From the NCBI RefSeq assembly GCF_001570545.1, contig NZ_BBXD01000022.1, forward strand, positions 1 to 64,000: a DNA stretch of 64,000 bases, given 5' to 3'. The position numbers and the translations under genes were made by a program. The notes under the pieces are model-generated. The model worked only from the letters and a program-made list of their open reading frames with translations, did no database searches and was not told the DNA's origin. The first letter of the stretch is position 1. Every line of letters starts with the position of its first letter. The stretch comes from Herbidospora mongoliensis. Its GTDB lineage: Bacteria > Actinomycetota > Actinomycetes > Streptosporangiales > Streptosporangiaceae. Of this stretch, positions 8,435-19,300 are shown in pieces.

Positions 8435-11400
8435 CTACGCTAGCCGACCCCGACCACGGCGATTGTCGGTTTCCCGCCAGGCGGCCACCCTGGGCGGCAG
8501 GGTCGGCACCACCCGCCGGGGGCGGTCGGCCGGGTTGGCGGTGTGGGCGGGGGTCCGTTCGAGGCATTCGAGCGCGATCTCAATGGCCCGTTCGAGCTGG
8601 GCGTCGACCCCCATCGCGTACTCCTGCGGGGTGATGTCGACCTCGACGTCGGGGTCGGCGCCGTAGTTCTCGACCCGCCAGCCGACGTCGTCGAAGGCGA
8701 AGGAGAACTCGGGCTGCGTGGTCAGTGTCCCGTCGGCCAGGCGGTGGCGGGGCCACACCCCGACCACGCCGCCCCAGGTGCGCCTGCCGACCAGCGTGCC
8801 GAGGCCGAGCAGCTTGAAGGTGTGGCAGAAGATGTCCCCGTCGGAGCCGGCCCACTCGTTCGTCAGGCCGACGACGGGGCCGCGCGGCGACTCGTCGGGG
8901 TAGGGGGCGGCGACGCCCCAGCGCGGGAAGTCGTAGCCGAGCCGCCGCCGCGACAGCTTCTCCAGGAGGAGCGCCGACACGTTCCCGCCGCCGTTGAAGC
9001 GGACGTCCACGATGAGCGCCTCGCGGTCGTACTCGGTCAGGAAGCCCCGGTGGAACTCGGCGAAGCCCTCGGGGCCCATGTCGGGGACGTGCACGTAGCC
9101 GACCCGGCCGCCGGTGTGCCCGTGGACCAGGTAGCGGTTGGCGTTCACCCAGTCGCGATAGCGGGCCGGCTGCTCGTCGGCGATGGCCCGGACGACCACG
9201 AGGTGGTATTCGCCGTCGCGTTCGATGGTGAGCTCGACCTCCTCGTCGGCCAGGTTCACCAGCAGCCGCCCGGGGCTCGCCGAAGGGCCGACCGGGACCC
9301 CGTTGATGGCGGTCAGCACGTCACCGACGCGGGCGTCGACCCCGAGGCGGTTCAGCGGGGAGGTCGCCGACGGGTCCCACGGATCGCCGGTGACGATGCG
9401 GCCGATGATGTAGCGGCCGTCCTCGTGCAGCCAGTCGACGCCGAGTTTGCCCTGCCAGTAGTGGGGGCGGTCGCGGTATTCGCCGCCCGACTCGAAGGCG
9501 TGCGAGGTGCCCAGTTCGCCCAGCAGCTCCCAGAGCAGGTCGGAGAACTCGCCCCGGGTGCCGACCCGGTCGACCAGGGGGAGGTAGCGGGCGTAGACGC
9601 CGTCCCAGTCGATGCCGGCCATGTCCTCGTCCCAGAAGTTCTCCCGCTGGAGCCGCCACGCCTCGCGGAACATCTGCCGCCACTCCGCCTCGGGCGCGAC
9701 CGACACCTTCACCCGGTCGAGGTCGATCCAGCCGTCGTTGCGGTCGGTCTCGTCGTCGTCCGACGGCGACTCCCCGGCTTTGATCACCCGCAGGCGGTCG
9801 TCGTCGGCGCGGTAGAGCAGGGTCGTGTGGTCGCGGCCCAGGACGAACTCGGCCACGTCGGAGACGAGCTCCTCGGCCTTCTGCTTGGCGTACTCGTAGC
9901 AGTGGAGGGTCGACCCGTGGTCGCCGACCACCGGCGTCGTGGTGTAGATGACCTTGCCCTTGAGCCCGGCGATCCGCTGGTAGCGGTTCTCCTCGACCGG
10001 GAAGGCCACGATCCGCCGCGACAGCCCCTCGACGTCGATCTCGAAGTTCTCCTCGTGGTCGCCCTCATGATCGAGGGGCCTCGGCTCCGGTACGAACGGC
10101 GACCCCACCCCCTCCCGCAGCGCCACGGCGTAGGGGCGGGTGCCCATCGGGAAACCGAGGTCGAACTGGAGCTCGTCGTAGACCGGGTTGAACACCCGCT
10201 GTCCGATGAAATAGAGGTAGCGGCCCTCGGGGTCGAAGGCGGGCCGCCGGTCCACCAGCACCGGGTCGGTCGCGGCGGCGATCTCGCCGGTCTCGGCGTT
10301 GAACAGCTTGATGATCGTCGTCTGCCGGGCCACCGGGCACGCGTACGCCAGCCAGGTGCCGTCCGGCGACCAGGCGGGGTCCTCGATCGCCCCGAACGGG
10401 CTGGCCTCCACCTCGGTCACCGTCGCGCCGTCGCCGTCCAGCTCGACGACGAGCAGTTCGTTGCGGTGGTTGGTGACGGCGATCCTGTCTCCCCTGGGGG
10501 AGACCTCCAGGGCGGTGATCCGCCCGGTGTCGGCGCCGTCGAGGCGGAAGGGGTCGTCGTGCTCGCGGGACAGCACGACCAGCACCTCCCGGTCGGCGTC
10601 GTCGCTGGCCGCCGCGACCAGCCGTTCGCCGTCGTCGTCGAGCCAGGTCAGGAACCGGTAGCGGACGCCGTCGGGCTCGCCGTGCTGGAGCACCGGCCCT
10701 TCCCAGCAGGCGAAGGAGAACGCCTTCCCCCTGGACGTCATGGCCAGCCGCGAGCCGTCCGGGCTGAGCGTGGCGCTGTCGAGGAAGTGCGAGGCCGACA
10801 CGAACCTGCGGTTGCGCTGGGTCAGCGAACTGCCCAGGCGCACCTCGATGGGCCGCGGCTCGTCGGCGCCGGGGTCGAGCAGGTAGAGCTCCGCGCCGCA
10901 GTGGTAGACCAGCCGCCGCCCGTCGGAGGACAGGTTGCGGGCGTAGTAGTCGCCATGGTCGGTGTGCCGGCGCAGGTCGTCGCCGTCGGGCGAGCACGAG
11001 TACACGTTCCCGACGCCCTCGTGGTCGGACAGGAAGAAGACGCGGTCGCCCACCCAGCACGGCGAGGCGAGGTTGCCCGGCAGCGCGATCAGGCGGCGGA
11101 ACCTGCGGGCGCCGATCCACAGGTCGCCGACCGTGCCGCCGCGATAGCGCTTCCAGCGGGCCGGGTCGGAGGTGTTGCGGCCCAGCACGACCCCGCCGGG
11201 GCCGTAGGTGATCGCGGACGCCGGGCCGTAGGGCAGCGGCTCCGGCACTCCTCCCGGGGTCACCCGGTGCAGCCAGCGGTAGCCGTGGAAGGGCTGGCCC
11301 TCGTCGCTGGTGTAGACGACGGCGCCGTGCGGGTCCCAGCCGGTGACCTGGCAGTCGGCGCCGTGGAAGGTGAGGCGTTCGACGGCGCCGCCGTCCGCCG

Positions 11401-11611
11401 GCATGACGTACACCTCCTCCGGCCCTTCCTCCCGGCCGACGAAGGCGATCTGGGTGCCGTCGGGGGACAGGCGCGGATAGGCGGCCTCGGCGACTCCGGC
11501 GGTCAGCCGGAAGGCGCGGCCGCCGTCGGCGTGGACCATCCAGAGGTCGTCTTCGGCGGCGAACACCACGACGTCGCGGAAGATCGTGGGAAAGCGCAGA
11601 TATCCCGCCAT
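8435..11611 (-). CDS. Tricorn protease homologue (S41 peptidase)
   Basis: 1058 residues, the usual tricorn length. The N-terminal half is a double beta-propeller with repeated [19 protein letters not shown]-type blades. A tricorn C1 segment (about 680-770, [20 protein letters not shown]) is followed by a PDZ-like region and the C-terminal S41 core with [12 protein letters not shown] and the nucleophile segment [11 protein letters not shown]. Tricorn degrades peptides released by the proteasome to short products for final aminopeptidase cleavage. No signal peptide, so cytosolic. A GAGGGGATCGG ribosome site precedes ATG 11611. It leads the operon tricorn - lipoprotein - DUF2293. Ser assignment is from the family; activity is very likely. 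Confidence 0.95.
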   Translation of the reverse strand: MAGYLRFPTIFRDVVVFAAEDDLWMVHADGGRAFRLTAGVAEAAYPRLSPDGTQIAFVGREEGPEEVYVMPADGGAVERLTFHGADCQVTGWDPHGAVVYTSDEGQPFHGYRWLHRVTPGGVPEPLPYGPASAITYGPGGVVLGRNTSDPARWKRYRGGTVGDLWIGARRFRRLIALPGNLASPCWVGDRVFFLSDHEGVGNVYSCSPDGDDLRRHTDHGDYYARNLSSDGRRLVYHCGAELYLLDPGADEPRPIEVRLGSSLTQRNRRFVSASHFLDSATLSPDGSRLAMTSRGKAFSFACWEGPVLQHGEPDGVRYRFLTWLDDDGERLVAAASDDADREVLVVLSREHDDPFRLDGADTGRITALEVSPRGDRIAVTNHRNELLVVELDGDGATVTEVEASPFGAIEDPAWSPDGTWLAYACPVARQTTIIKLFNAETGEIAAATDPVLVDRRPAFDPEGRYLYFIGQRVFNPVYDELQFDLGFPMGTRPYAVALREGVGSPFVPEPRPLDHEGDHEENFEIDVEGLSRRIVAFPVEENRYQRIAGLKGKVIYTTTPVVGDHGSTLHCYEYAKQKAEELVSDVAEFVLGRDHTTLLYRADDDRLRVIKAGESPSDDDETDRNDGWIDLDRVKVSVAPEAEWRQMFREAWRLQRENFWDEDMAGIDWDGVYARYLPLVDRVGTRGEFSDLLWELLGELGTSHAFESGGEYRDRPHYWQGKLGVDWLHEDGRYIIGRIVTGDPWDPSATSPLNRLGVDARVGDVLTAINGVPVGPSASPGRLLVNLADEEVELTIERDGEYHLVVVRAIADEQPARYRDWVNANRYLVHGHTGGRVGYVHVPDMGPEGFAEFHRGFLTEYDREALIVDVRFNGGGNVSALLLEKLSRRRLGYDFPRWGVAAPYPDESPRGPVVGLTNEWAGSDGDIFCHTFKLLGLGTLVGRRTWGGVVGVWPRHRLADGTLTTQPEFSFAFDDVGWRVENYGADPDVEVDITPQEYAMGVDAQLERAIEIALECLERTPAHTANPADRPRRVVPTLPPRVAAWRETDNRRGRGRLA

Positions 11612-11700
11612 CCGATCCCCTCTTGATGAAACGAGACGGGCCCGGGGACCCGGGTCGCCCCCTATCCCCGAGCCCTCACCTCAGACCCGCACTACGCGGA

Positions 11701-11934
11701 TCAGCGGTGCTGCTGACCACCCTGGCGCTGCTGCTGCGAAGGGTTCGGCTGCTGCTGCGGCCGCTCCCCACCGGCCGTACGGCCGCCCGTCGAACCGCCG
11801 CCCATGCCCTCACGCTCGGGACGGTTGTCGCCGCCCTCGCGCTTGTCCTGCTTGGCCGCACGCTGGTCCTTGATGGCGGCGCGCTTGGCCTTGCCCGAGA
11901 CCTTGGGCTGGCGCTTCTGAGGCATTTCAGCCAT
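11701..11934 (-). CDS. Small basic, Gln/Gly-rich disordered protein
   Basis: 77 residues from ATG 11934, selected because GGGGG sits 5 nt upstream; an ATG further upstream would add 17 unrelated residues. The N-terminal third is Lys/Arg/Ala rich (PKVSGKAKRAAIKDQRAAKQ), the rest is Gly/Gln/Pro low complexity ending QQQRQGGQQHR. It looks intrinsically disordered and could bind nucleic acid, but no family is recognised. It is divergent from the acyl-CoA synthetase gene. Confidence 0.65.
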   Translation of the reverse strand: MAEMPQKRQPKVSGKAKRAAIKDQRAAKQDKREGGDNRPEREGMGGGSTGGRTAGGERPQQQPNPSQQQRQGGQQHR

Positions 11935-11970
11935 TTTTTCCCCCGAAAGTGGCTTTGATGACGCTATGTG

Positions 11971-12069
11971 TGCCATCGATGGCATTCATACCCGTATGGG
12001 CGAAAGTAATCACACATGTGGTTTGTGTGAGAATGGTGGTAGACGATTGTTCTGGACCATTGTTCTGGA
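11971..12069. promoter_or_regulatory. Palindrome cluster and direct repeat before acyl-CoA synthetase
   Basis: The 144-bp divergent gap holds four ordered elements: a 14-bp perfect palindrome TGCCATCGATGGCA (11971-11984), CATAC-CC-GTATG (11987-11998), CACACA...TGTGTG (12011-12016/12024-12029), and the direct repeat ATTGTTCTGGA at 12046-12056 and 12059-12069. The second copy runs into the GGAGG ribosome site of the synthetase gene, so a bound protein could block translation initiation or promoter clearance. No regulator is identified. Confidence 0.5.
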
Positions 12070-12078
12070 GGGCGTGCG

Positions 12079-13635
12079 GTGACCCAGTTCGACCTGGCCA
12101 CGCTGCATGAGGCGATCGCGGCGGCGGTCCCCGACCGGGAGTGCCTGGTGTGGCGCGACCGGCGATCCACCTGGCAGGAGGTGACCGAACGCACCCGGCG
12201 GCTGGGCAACCTGCTGCACTCACGGGGGCTGGGTCCCGGCGCGAGGCTGGCCATCTATCTGCACAACGGCCCCGAATACCTGGAGGCCCTGCTCGGCGCC
12301 CACAAGGCCCGGGTGACCCCGTTCAACGTCAACTACCGGTACACGGCCGACGAACTGGCCTACCTCTTCACCGACGCCGAGCCGTCGGTGGTCGTCTTCC
12401 ACGCGGCGTTCGCGCCGCTGGTGGCGAAGGTGGCCACGCCGTCGATGCTCCTGCTCCAGGTCATGGACGACTCGGGCCACCCCCTGGCCCCCGGAGCCCT
12501 CCCCTACGAGGAGGCGCTGGCCGCTGCCGGGAAAGACCCCGTCCCGGTCCGGCCGTCACCCGACGACCACCACATCATCTACACCGGCGGCACGACCGGC
12601 ATGCCGAAGGCCGTCGTCTGGCGGATCGGCGACCTGCTCGACGGCCCGGTCGGCGTCCGCCGCCGCGACGGCTCGTCCTTCGCGTCTCTCGAAGACCTGG
12701 TCGCACACGCCGCGGCCAGCCGCCGCCGCATCCTCCCCGCCGCGCCCCTCATGCACGGCACCGGCGTCTGGTTCACCCTCAACGGCTGGTGCCTCGGCTC
12801 CACCGTCGTCATCGCCGACCGCGCCGACCGCTTCGACCCGCCCAGCCTGCTGGCCACCCTCGAACGCGAGAAGGTCACCGGCACCGTCATCGTCGGCGAC
12901 GCCTTCGCCCGTCCACTCATCGAAGAACTGCGCAATCGTGTGTACGACCTCAGCCTCGGCATGATCGGCACCAGCGGCGCCTTCCTGGGAGAGGCGTCGC
13001 GCGCCCAGCTGGCCGACCTCATCCCGGGCGTCCGAACCGTCGACACCCTCGGCTCCTCGGAGACCGGGAACTCCGCCGTGCGCATGGACGGCGGGAGGTT
13101 CGAGGCGGGGCCGTACACGGTGGTGCTCAGCGCCGACCAGACCCGCGTGCTGACCCCGGGCGACCCCGAGGAGGGCTGGCTGGCCCGATCGGGCCCGATC
13201 CCGCTCGGCTACCTGGGCGACCCGGAGAAGACCGCCCGCACGTTCCGCGTCGTGGACGGGGTCAGATACGCGATCCCGGGCGACCGGGCGATCTGGCGCG
13301 AAGACGGCACCATCGACCTGCACGGCCGCGAGGCCACGGTCATCAACACGGCCGGCGAGAAGGTCTTCGCCGAAGAGGTCGAAGGCGTGCTGCGTGAGGT
13401 CGACGGGGTGGTCGACGCCCTCGTGGTCGGCCGGCCCAGCGAGAAGTGGGGCCAGGAGGTCGTGGCCGTCGTACAGACGCGGGAAACCGGTGAGCCGGAC
13501 GACGCCGCACTGAAGAGCGCGTGCGCCGCCCGGCTCGCCGGGTTCAAGGTGCCGAAGGAGTTCGTGCGGGTCGAGCGGGTCCGCCGCCACGCCAACGGCA
13601 AGGCCGACTACGCCTGGGCGCGGTCGACGGTCTGA
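12079..13635 (+). CDS. Acyl-CoA synthetase (AMP-binding, FadD-like)
   Basis: 518 residues from GTG 12079 with GGAGG 6 nt upstream. It carries the adenylate-forming enzyme motifs in order: YTGGTTGMPKAVV (phosphate-binding A3), LGSSETGNS, LHGREATVINTAGEKVFAEEVEGVL (hinge region) and the C-terminal NGKADYAW with the catalytic Lys. These enzymes activate a carboxylic acid to acyl-AMP and transfer it to CoA. The chain-length preference is unknown. Its last 28 bp overlap the end of the convergent MFS transporter gene. Cytosolic. Confidence 0.92.
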   Translation: MTQFDLATLHEAIAAAVPDRECLVWRDRRSTWQEVTERTRRLGNLLHSRGLGPGARLAIYLHNGPEYLEALLGAHKARVTPFNVNYRYTADELAYLFTDAEPSVVVFHAAFAPLVAKVATPSMLLLQVMDDSGHPLAPGALPYEEALAAAGKDPVPVRPSPDDHHIIYTGGTTGMPKAVVWRIGDLLDGPVGVRRRDGSSFASLEDLVAHAAASRRRILPAAPLMHGTGVWFTLNGWCLGSTVVIADRADRFDPPSLLATLEREKVTGTVIVGDAFARPLIEELRNRVYDLSLGMIGTSGAFLGEASRAQLADLIPGVRTVDTLGSSETGNSAVRMDGGRFEAGPYTVVLSADQTRVLTPGDPEEGWLARSGPIPLGYLGDPEKTARTFRVVDGVRYAIPGDRAIWREDGTIDLHGREATVINTAGEKVFAEEVEGVLREVDGVVDALVVGRPSEKWGQEVVAVVQTRETGEPDDAALKSACAARLAGFKVPKEFVRVERVRRHANGKADYAWARSTV

Positions 13636-15041
13636 GCGCTGAGCGGCTCGGCGATGTCCTCCAGGGACCGCCGGGCCGCCTCGATGCCCAGGAACCACTG
13701 CACCAGACCGGCCGCGATCATCAGCGCCGCCCCGATGAGATAGCCCACCGTCACCTGGCCGACCTGCTCGCTCTCCACGAGCCGGCCGAACAGGATCGGC
13801 CCGATGATGCCGCCGAGGCCGGTGCCGACCGCGTAGAACAGCGCGATCGCCAGCGCTCTGGTCTCCATCGGGAAGATCTCCGACACCGTCAGGTAGGCCG
13901 ACGAAGCGCCCGCCGAGGCGAAGAAGAAGACCACCATCCAGCAGATGGTCAGCGTCGTCGCGTCGAGGCTGCCGGCGTCGAACAGCAGGGCCGTGCCGAC
14001 GAGCAGAAGGCCCGACAGCACGTAGGAGCCCGCGATCATCGGACGGCGGCCGATCGAGTCGAAGAAGTGGCCCAGCAGGAGCGGCCCCAGGAAGTTCCCG
14101 ATCGCGATGGGGATCAGATACCAGGGGGTCGAACCGTCGGGGACCCCGAAGAACTTGGCGAGCACCAGGGCGTAGGTGAAGAAGATCGAGTTGTACAGGA
14201 ACGCCTGGCCGATGAACAGCGACAGCCCGACGACCGTCCGCCGCGGATACTTCCTCATCAGCGTGACCGCGACCTCCGACAGCGGCGTGTGGTCGCGCTG
14301 GTTGACCGTGATGCTCCGGTCGGCCTTCGGCAGTTCCTTGTGCACCGACCTCTCGATGTCGGTGACGATCCTTTCCGCCTCCTCGTCCTTGCCGTGGATG
14401 AACAGCCAGCGCGGGCTCTCCGGCACCAGCCTGCGGATCAGCAGGATGCCGATGCCGAGGATCGCGCCCAGGCCGAACAGCACCCGCCAGCCGATGTCCT
14501 CGGGCAGCACCTCGGGGTTGAGCAGCGGGATGGCCACCAGCGCGCCGAAGACCGTGCCCAGCCAGTAGGAACCGTTGATGATCAGATCGACCCTGCCCCG
14601 GAGCCGGGCCGGGATCAGTTCGTCGATGGCGGAGTTGATGGCGGCGTACTCGCCCCCGATTCCGGCGCCGGTGAAGAACCGGCACAGGAAGAAGTACCAG
14701 GGCTCGAACGAGAACGCCGTCGCCACCGTGGCGGCCAGATAGACCGCCAGCGTGGCCAGGAAGAGCTTCTTCCGGCCGTACCGGTCGGTCAGATGGCCGA
14801 AGAAGAGCGCGCCTATGCACGCTCCGAGTACGTAGATGCCGGCCGCAAGGCCCACTTCCGAGTCGGTCAGCATCAGGCCGCCGGCGTCACTCGTCAGCCG
14901 GGGGCCGATCACGCCGACGATCGTGACCTCAAGGCCGTCGAGCACCCACACGGTGCCCAGCCCGAGCAGCACGAGCCAGTGGAATCGCGACCATGGCAGC
15001 CGGTCCAACCGCGCCGGAATATCAGTCGTGATCTGCTTCAT
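13608..15041 (-). CDS. MFS transporter (sugar/metabolite:H+ symporter type)
   Basis: 477 residues with about twelve hydrophobic segments. Family marks are FGHLTDRYGRKK after helix 2, RFFTGAGIGGEYAAINSAIDE in helix 4/5, PESPRWL before the central loop, and FFDSIGRRPMI in the second half. This pattern is typical of the sugar porter and metabolite:proton symporter branches. It is convergent with the acyl-CoA synthetase gene, so it may import a carboxylic acid or aromatic compound, but this is only suggested by position. Confidence 0.9.
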   Translation of the reverse strand: MKQITTDIPARLDRLPWSRFHWLVLLGLGTVWVLDGLEVTIVGVIGPRLTSDAGGLMLTDSEVGLAAGIYVLGACIGALFFGHLTDRYGRKKLFLATLAVYLAATVATAFSFEPWYFFLCRFFTGAGIGGEYAAINSAIDELIPARLRGRVDLIINGSYWLGTVFGALVAIPLLNPEVLPEDIGWRVLFGLGAILGIGILLIRRLVPESPRWLFIHGKDEEAERIVTDIERSVHKELPKADRSITVNQRDHTPLSEVAVTLMRKYPRRTVVGLSLFIGQAFLYNSIFFTYALVLAKFFGVPDGSTPWYLIPIAIGNFLGPLLLGHFFDSIGRRPMIAGSYVLSGLLLVGTALLFDAGSLDATTLTICWMVVFFFASAGASSAYLTVSEIFPMETRALAIALFYAVGTGLGGIIGPILFGRLVESEQVGQVTVGYLIGAALMIAAGLVQWFLGIEAARRSLEDIAEPLSAQTVDRAQA

Positions 15042-15190
15042 GCCAAGCCAGCTACCCCAAGAAGGACTGGGGATTCACCGCCGGTGCATAAATGTCCACC
15101 GTCACTAATCGGCATTACCTGGAGTCCCTAACGCGGCGTGGCAGACTCCTAACGGTATTGCCAGGAAATCGCTCGGGGGGTCATTCGTCA

Positions 15191-16036
15191 ATGGGAACTG
15201 GGCGCCAGCCGACGATTCGGTTACGCCGTCTCGCCGTTGAGCTGACCCGAATGCGCGTCGACTCCGGCTACAGCCGCGAGGAGGTCGCCGGCCGCCTCGG
15301 TGTCGCGTTCTCCACCATCTACCGCATCGAGACCGGCCACACCCGCCCCCGTGCAAGAACCCTCCGTGACCTGCTCGACCTCTATGAAGCCGACCCCGCC
15401 CACCGAACAGCTCTGGCCGACCTCGCCCGTGACGCGGGGGACCGCGGCTGGTGGCACGCCTTCGGTGACGTCCTCCCCGGGCCCTACGTGGGGCTCGAAG
15501 CGGACGCCGTGTCGGTGCGCAACTACGAATCGGTGGTCATCCCCGGCCTCCTCCAGACCGCCGACTACGCGCGGGCCGTCATCAGCGCCGCACTCGTGGA
15601 GACTCCGAAGGCCATCGGCCGCCGGGTCGACCTGCGGCTCGAACGGCAGCGCAAACTCGATCAGCGAGACTTCGCGATGTGGGTGGTACTCGACGAGGGC
15701 GTCGTCTGGCGCCGCGTCGGCGGCCCGCAGGTGATGGCCCAGCAACTCCGTCACCTGTACGAACTGGCCAACCGCCCCAACATCACGATCCAGGTGCTCT
15801 CTCTGCGTGGTGGCGCCTACCTCGGCATGGGCAGTCCGTTCAGCATCCTGAGCTTCGCCGGGCCCGCCGACGGGGAGGTCGTCCTGCTCGAGAACGCGGG
15901 CGGCGAACTCTACCTCGAGGCACCCGACCAGCTCAGCCGCTGCGCCCACATCTTCGACCACCTCCGGGCAGCGGCACTCGGCCCGGAACGGTCGTTGGAA
16001 GTACTCGAATCCGCAGAGAAGGAGATGACCTCATGA
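15191..16036 (+). CDS. XRE-type HTH regulator with DUF5753
   Basis: 281 residues from ATG 15191, following a run of six G about 10 nt upstream. Residues 10-65 form a helix-turn-helix (YSREEVAGRLGVAFSTIYRIETGHTRP). The rest is DUF5753, recognised from YESVVIPGLLQTADYARAVI, VVLDEGVVWRRVGG and NITIQVLSLRGGAYLGMGSPF. Such regulators are numerous in actinomycetes and are usually paired with a DUF397 gene, as here (ATGA overlap). Together such pairs affect development and antibiotic production in Streptomyces; the target of this one is unknown. Confidence 0.92.
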   Translation: MGTGRQPTIRLRRLAVELTRMRVDSGYSREEVAGRLGVAFSTIYRIETGHTRPRARTLRDLLDLYEADPAHRTALADLARDAGDRGWWHAFGDVLPGPYVGLEADAVSVRNYESVVIPGLLQTADYARAVISAALVETPKAIGRRVDLRLERQRKLDQRDFAMWVVLDEGVVWRRVGGPQVMAQQLRHLYELANRPNITIQVLSLRGGAYLGMGSPFSILSFAGPADGEVVLLENAGGELYLEAPDQLSRCAHIFDHLRAAALGPERSLEVLESAEKEMTS

Positions 16037-16245
16037 AGTTCACCGGCCCAGAAGTTTCCGGTGCCACGTGGCGCAAGGCGCAGAAGTCCAACAGCCAGGG
16101 AGACCAGTGTGTGGAGGTGGCTTTGATGGGCCACGCCATCGCGCTGCGCGACTCCAAGAACCCGACCGGTCCGACCTTGGTCTTCACGCCCGGTGAATGG
16201 GACGCGTTCGTCCACGGGGTGAAAGGCGGAGAGTTCGACGTGTAA
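16033..16245 (+). CDS. DUF397 small protein
   Basis: 70 residues; ATG 16033 overlaps the regulator stop (ATGA). Typical DUF397 sequence: ATWRKAQKSNSQGDQCVEVA, then ALRDSKNPTGPTLVFTPGEW, and ending FVHGVKGGEFDV. DUF397 proteins are partners or antagonists of the XRE/DUF5753 regulator encoded just upstream (WhiJ/BldB-like pairs). Followed by a strong terminator. Confidence 0.93.
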   Translation: MKFTGPEVSGATWRKAQKSNSQGDQCVEVALMGHAIALRDSKNPTGPTLVFTPGEWDAFVHGVKGGEFDV

Positions 16246-16255
16246 GGCATAAAAG

Positions 16256-16296
16256 AAAGCTGGGGAGGGGCCACGGGGCCCTTCCCCAGCTTTTTA
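16256..16296 (+). terminator. Rho-independent terminator
   Basis: AAAGCTGGGGA pairs with TCCCCAGCTTT across a short GC-rich loop, followed by a T run. It lies 11 bp after the DUF397 stop and just before the end of the convergent secreted dehydrogenase gene, so it can serve both directions. Confidence 0.9.
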
Positions 16297-16319
16297 CCGC
16301 TGACTGCGGTTAATGGCGA

Positions 16320-19300
16320 TTAGATGCGGGCGAGGAGCGCGTTGGCGTCTCTTTCGAGGGCCGCGCGGAGTTCCGCGTCCTTGACGTAGTCACGCTGGGA
16401 CAGCGTGCGGATGAACCCGTTGAGCTCCGACCTGGCAGCGCTCGGCTTGTTGAGGCTGAGGCTGTGCTGGGCGTCGCGGAGGTGGTTCAGCAGGGCGGTG
16501 GCGCCGTTGGCGGTGATCTTGCCGGCGTCACGGAGCCTGGGGATCAGCGTCTCCAGGTCCTCGTACGAGGTCGTCACGGTGAACTTGACCTGGGCGGTCG
16601 CGGTGCGGCCGGCCTTGTCCTTCACCGTGCCGACGAGAGTGTGCTCGCCGAGCGACAGCTTCCACAGCTCGAACGGCTGGCCGGGGGTGACCGGGGCGCC
16701 GTCGATCGTGGCGGTCGTGGTGTCGACGCCCGAGTGGGCGTCGGTGCCGGTCACCACGGGGGTGACGACGTCGCCGGTGCCGTACTCGGTGGCGGTGACC
16801 CCGGAGATCGCAGCGGTCGGGTTGGTCTTGTCGATCCGCACCGTGAGGGTGCCGACCGGCGAGACGTTGCCGCCGTTGTCGGTGGCCCGGTAGAGGAACG
16901 TGGTGACGCCCTCGGCGGTGATGCTGACCGGGTTCTGGGCGTTCGACCAGGTCTGGCCACCGTTGGTGGAGTACTGGCGGCTGGAGACGGTGCCGTTGTC
17001 GGTCGCCGCCACGGTCACGGTGACGTTGCCGTCGTTCCACCCGTTGGCGTTCGGCGCCGGGTTCGGCGTCGCCGTCACGGTCGGAGCGGTGGTGTCGGCC
17101 ACGCCCCCGCCGACGTAGACGAACGAGTCGACCTCGACGCCGCCGGTGGAGGTGACGTACAGCTGGCCGGTGCCCGTGGGGGCGTTGGTCAGCGCGGCGG
17201 TGACTTCCTGCCAGCCGGCGCCGGCCGGGATGGTGACGTTGGCGAACGGCGCGGCCGTCGCCGAGTTCCAGCGCAGCGCCAGGGTGCCGGCGCCGGAGGC
17301 GCGGACCTTCACGCTGTCGATGCCGGTGAAGTTGATCGGGTCCCAGGCGATCGAGTCACCCGGGTCGAGCGAGGTGATCTTGCCGAGGCCCGAGGCGTTC
17401 GGGTCGTCGGTGTCGACGGCGCCGTTGATGATGTCGGCGTGCTCGGCCTGCTGGAGCTTGGGGTTGAGGATGATGCTGGCCTCGCCCAGCGCCGGCGGGA
17501 GGCCGTTGGCACCGTTGTCGCGGTAGGAGACCACGACGACACCGAAGATGTTCTCGGTCTCACCGTGCTCGGGGGCGTTGGCCGGGGTCGGCCAGGCGCC
17601 GGAGCAGCCCGTGCCCAGGGTCTGCGGGTGCGCGTGGTTGTCGTGGCCGAGGCCGAAGTTCCACTGCATGCGGGTGCAGACGGCGTTGGGGCCGTCTTCG
17701 GCGTCCGCGGCGGACAGGTTGAACGGAACCGCCTGGCCCCAGTCGAAGAAGCCGCCGTTCGCCGGGGTGTTGACCGACACCTCGGGCGAGGTGTTGCCGA
17801 CGGAGATCTCGATCGAGGTCAGCGCCGACCGGCCACCGGAGTCGGTGACCTTGAGGCGGGCGAAGTACAGGCCGTTGGTGGTGTAGGTGTGGCTGGCCTG
17901 CACACCGGTCCCGTCGAAGGTGCCGTCGCCGTCGAAGTCCCACTCGTAGGTGAGCGTGCCCGGCTCGGTGTCGGACGAGGCCGAGGCGTCGAAGTTCACG
18001 GTCAGCGGCGGGCCGCTCGACGACCGCTTGTCGACCTTGATCTTCGCCTGCGGGCTCTTGTTGTCCGGCGAGTAGTCGATCCGGTAGAGACCGGCGTCGG
18101 GGTTGGCGCGGAAGAAGCCGTCGCCGTAGTCCAGGACGTAGAGCGCGCCGTCGGGGCCGAACTCGATGTCGATCGGGCTGTCGGTGATCGGCATGGCGGC
18201 CGTGTTCAGCGCGCTGTTCGGGAGGAACTGCTCGATCTTGGTGACCGGGCCGTCGGGGCCGCCGATGGTGAAGGCCGCCAGGTAGTCCTGTGAGAACTCG
18301 GCGAAGAACGCCTTGCCGTCCCAGTACTGCGGGAACTTGTGGGTCGACGGGTTCGCCGCGTCGTAGTGGTAGATGGGGCCGCCCATGGGGCCCTGGCCAC
18401 CCTGCGGGTCGAAGTCGGTCAGACCGGCCCACTCGATCGGCTGGTGGGTGTTGTTGTCGCCGTAGTACAGGTCGGCCGGGACGGCCGGGGGAAGCTGCGC
18501 GATACCGGTGTTGAACTTCGAGGTGTTGGTCGGACCGGCGTTGCAGTCGAACCACTCACGCGGCGTGTTGGTCGCGAAGTTCCAGTTGTTGTAGTTGAAG
18601 TTGTTGCCCGTGCAGTACGGCCAACCGGCGTTGATCGGCTTGTTCAGCGGGGTGGTGTTCCACTCCACGTAGCCCATCGGGCCGCGGTCGGCGTTCGGCG
18701 CACCGGCGTCGGGGCCGTAGTCGGCCCAGGACAGGTTGCCGGTGACGCTGTCGACGTCCATGCGGAAGGGGTTGCGCACGCCGGTCACGAAGATCTCGGG
18801 ACGGGTCTTCGGGGTGCCCGGCGCGAACAGGTTCCCCGCGGGGATCGTGTACGAACCGTCGCCCGCGACCTTGATGCGCAGGATCTTGCCGCGCAGGTCG
18901 TTGCTGTTGCCGGAGCCGCGACGGGTGTCGAGACCCGGGTTGCCTGCGGCGTCGTTGTTGGGGGCGAAGCCGTTGGCGCCCGGGGCCGAGGCCGGCGTGT
19001 TGTCGCCGGTGCCCAGGTAGAGGTTGCCGTCGGCGTCCCAGTCGATGTCACCCGCGACGTGGCAGCACTGACCGCGCTGGACCTCGACCTTGATGATGAC
19101 CTGCTCGGTGGTCAGGTCCAGCTTGTCGCCGTCCCACTTGAACCGGGAGAGCTGGTTGTAGCCCTTCCACTGGTCCCAGTACGCGTCGGTCTGGCCCGCG
19201 GGGAGCGAGTTCGGCGACGACCCGGTCGGAGTGGTCTCGACGTAGGGCGGGGTCATCTTCGAGGGGGCGTAGTAGAGGTACACCCACTTGTTGTTCGCGA

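Noticed and set aside
8543-11626. A very long plus-strand open frame (over 1000 codons) opposite the tricorn gene
   Set aside because: It mirrors the minus-strand gene; its translation is Val/Gly/Arg-rich with no motifs. Long antisense frames are expected in high-GC DNA.
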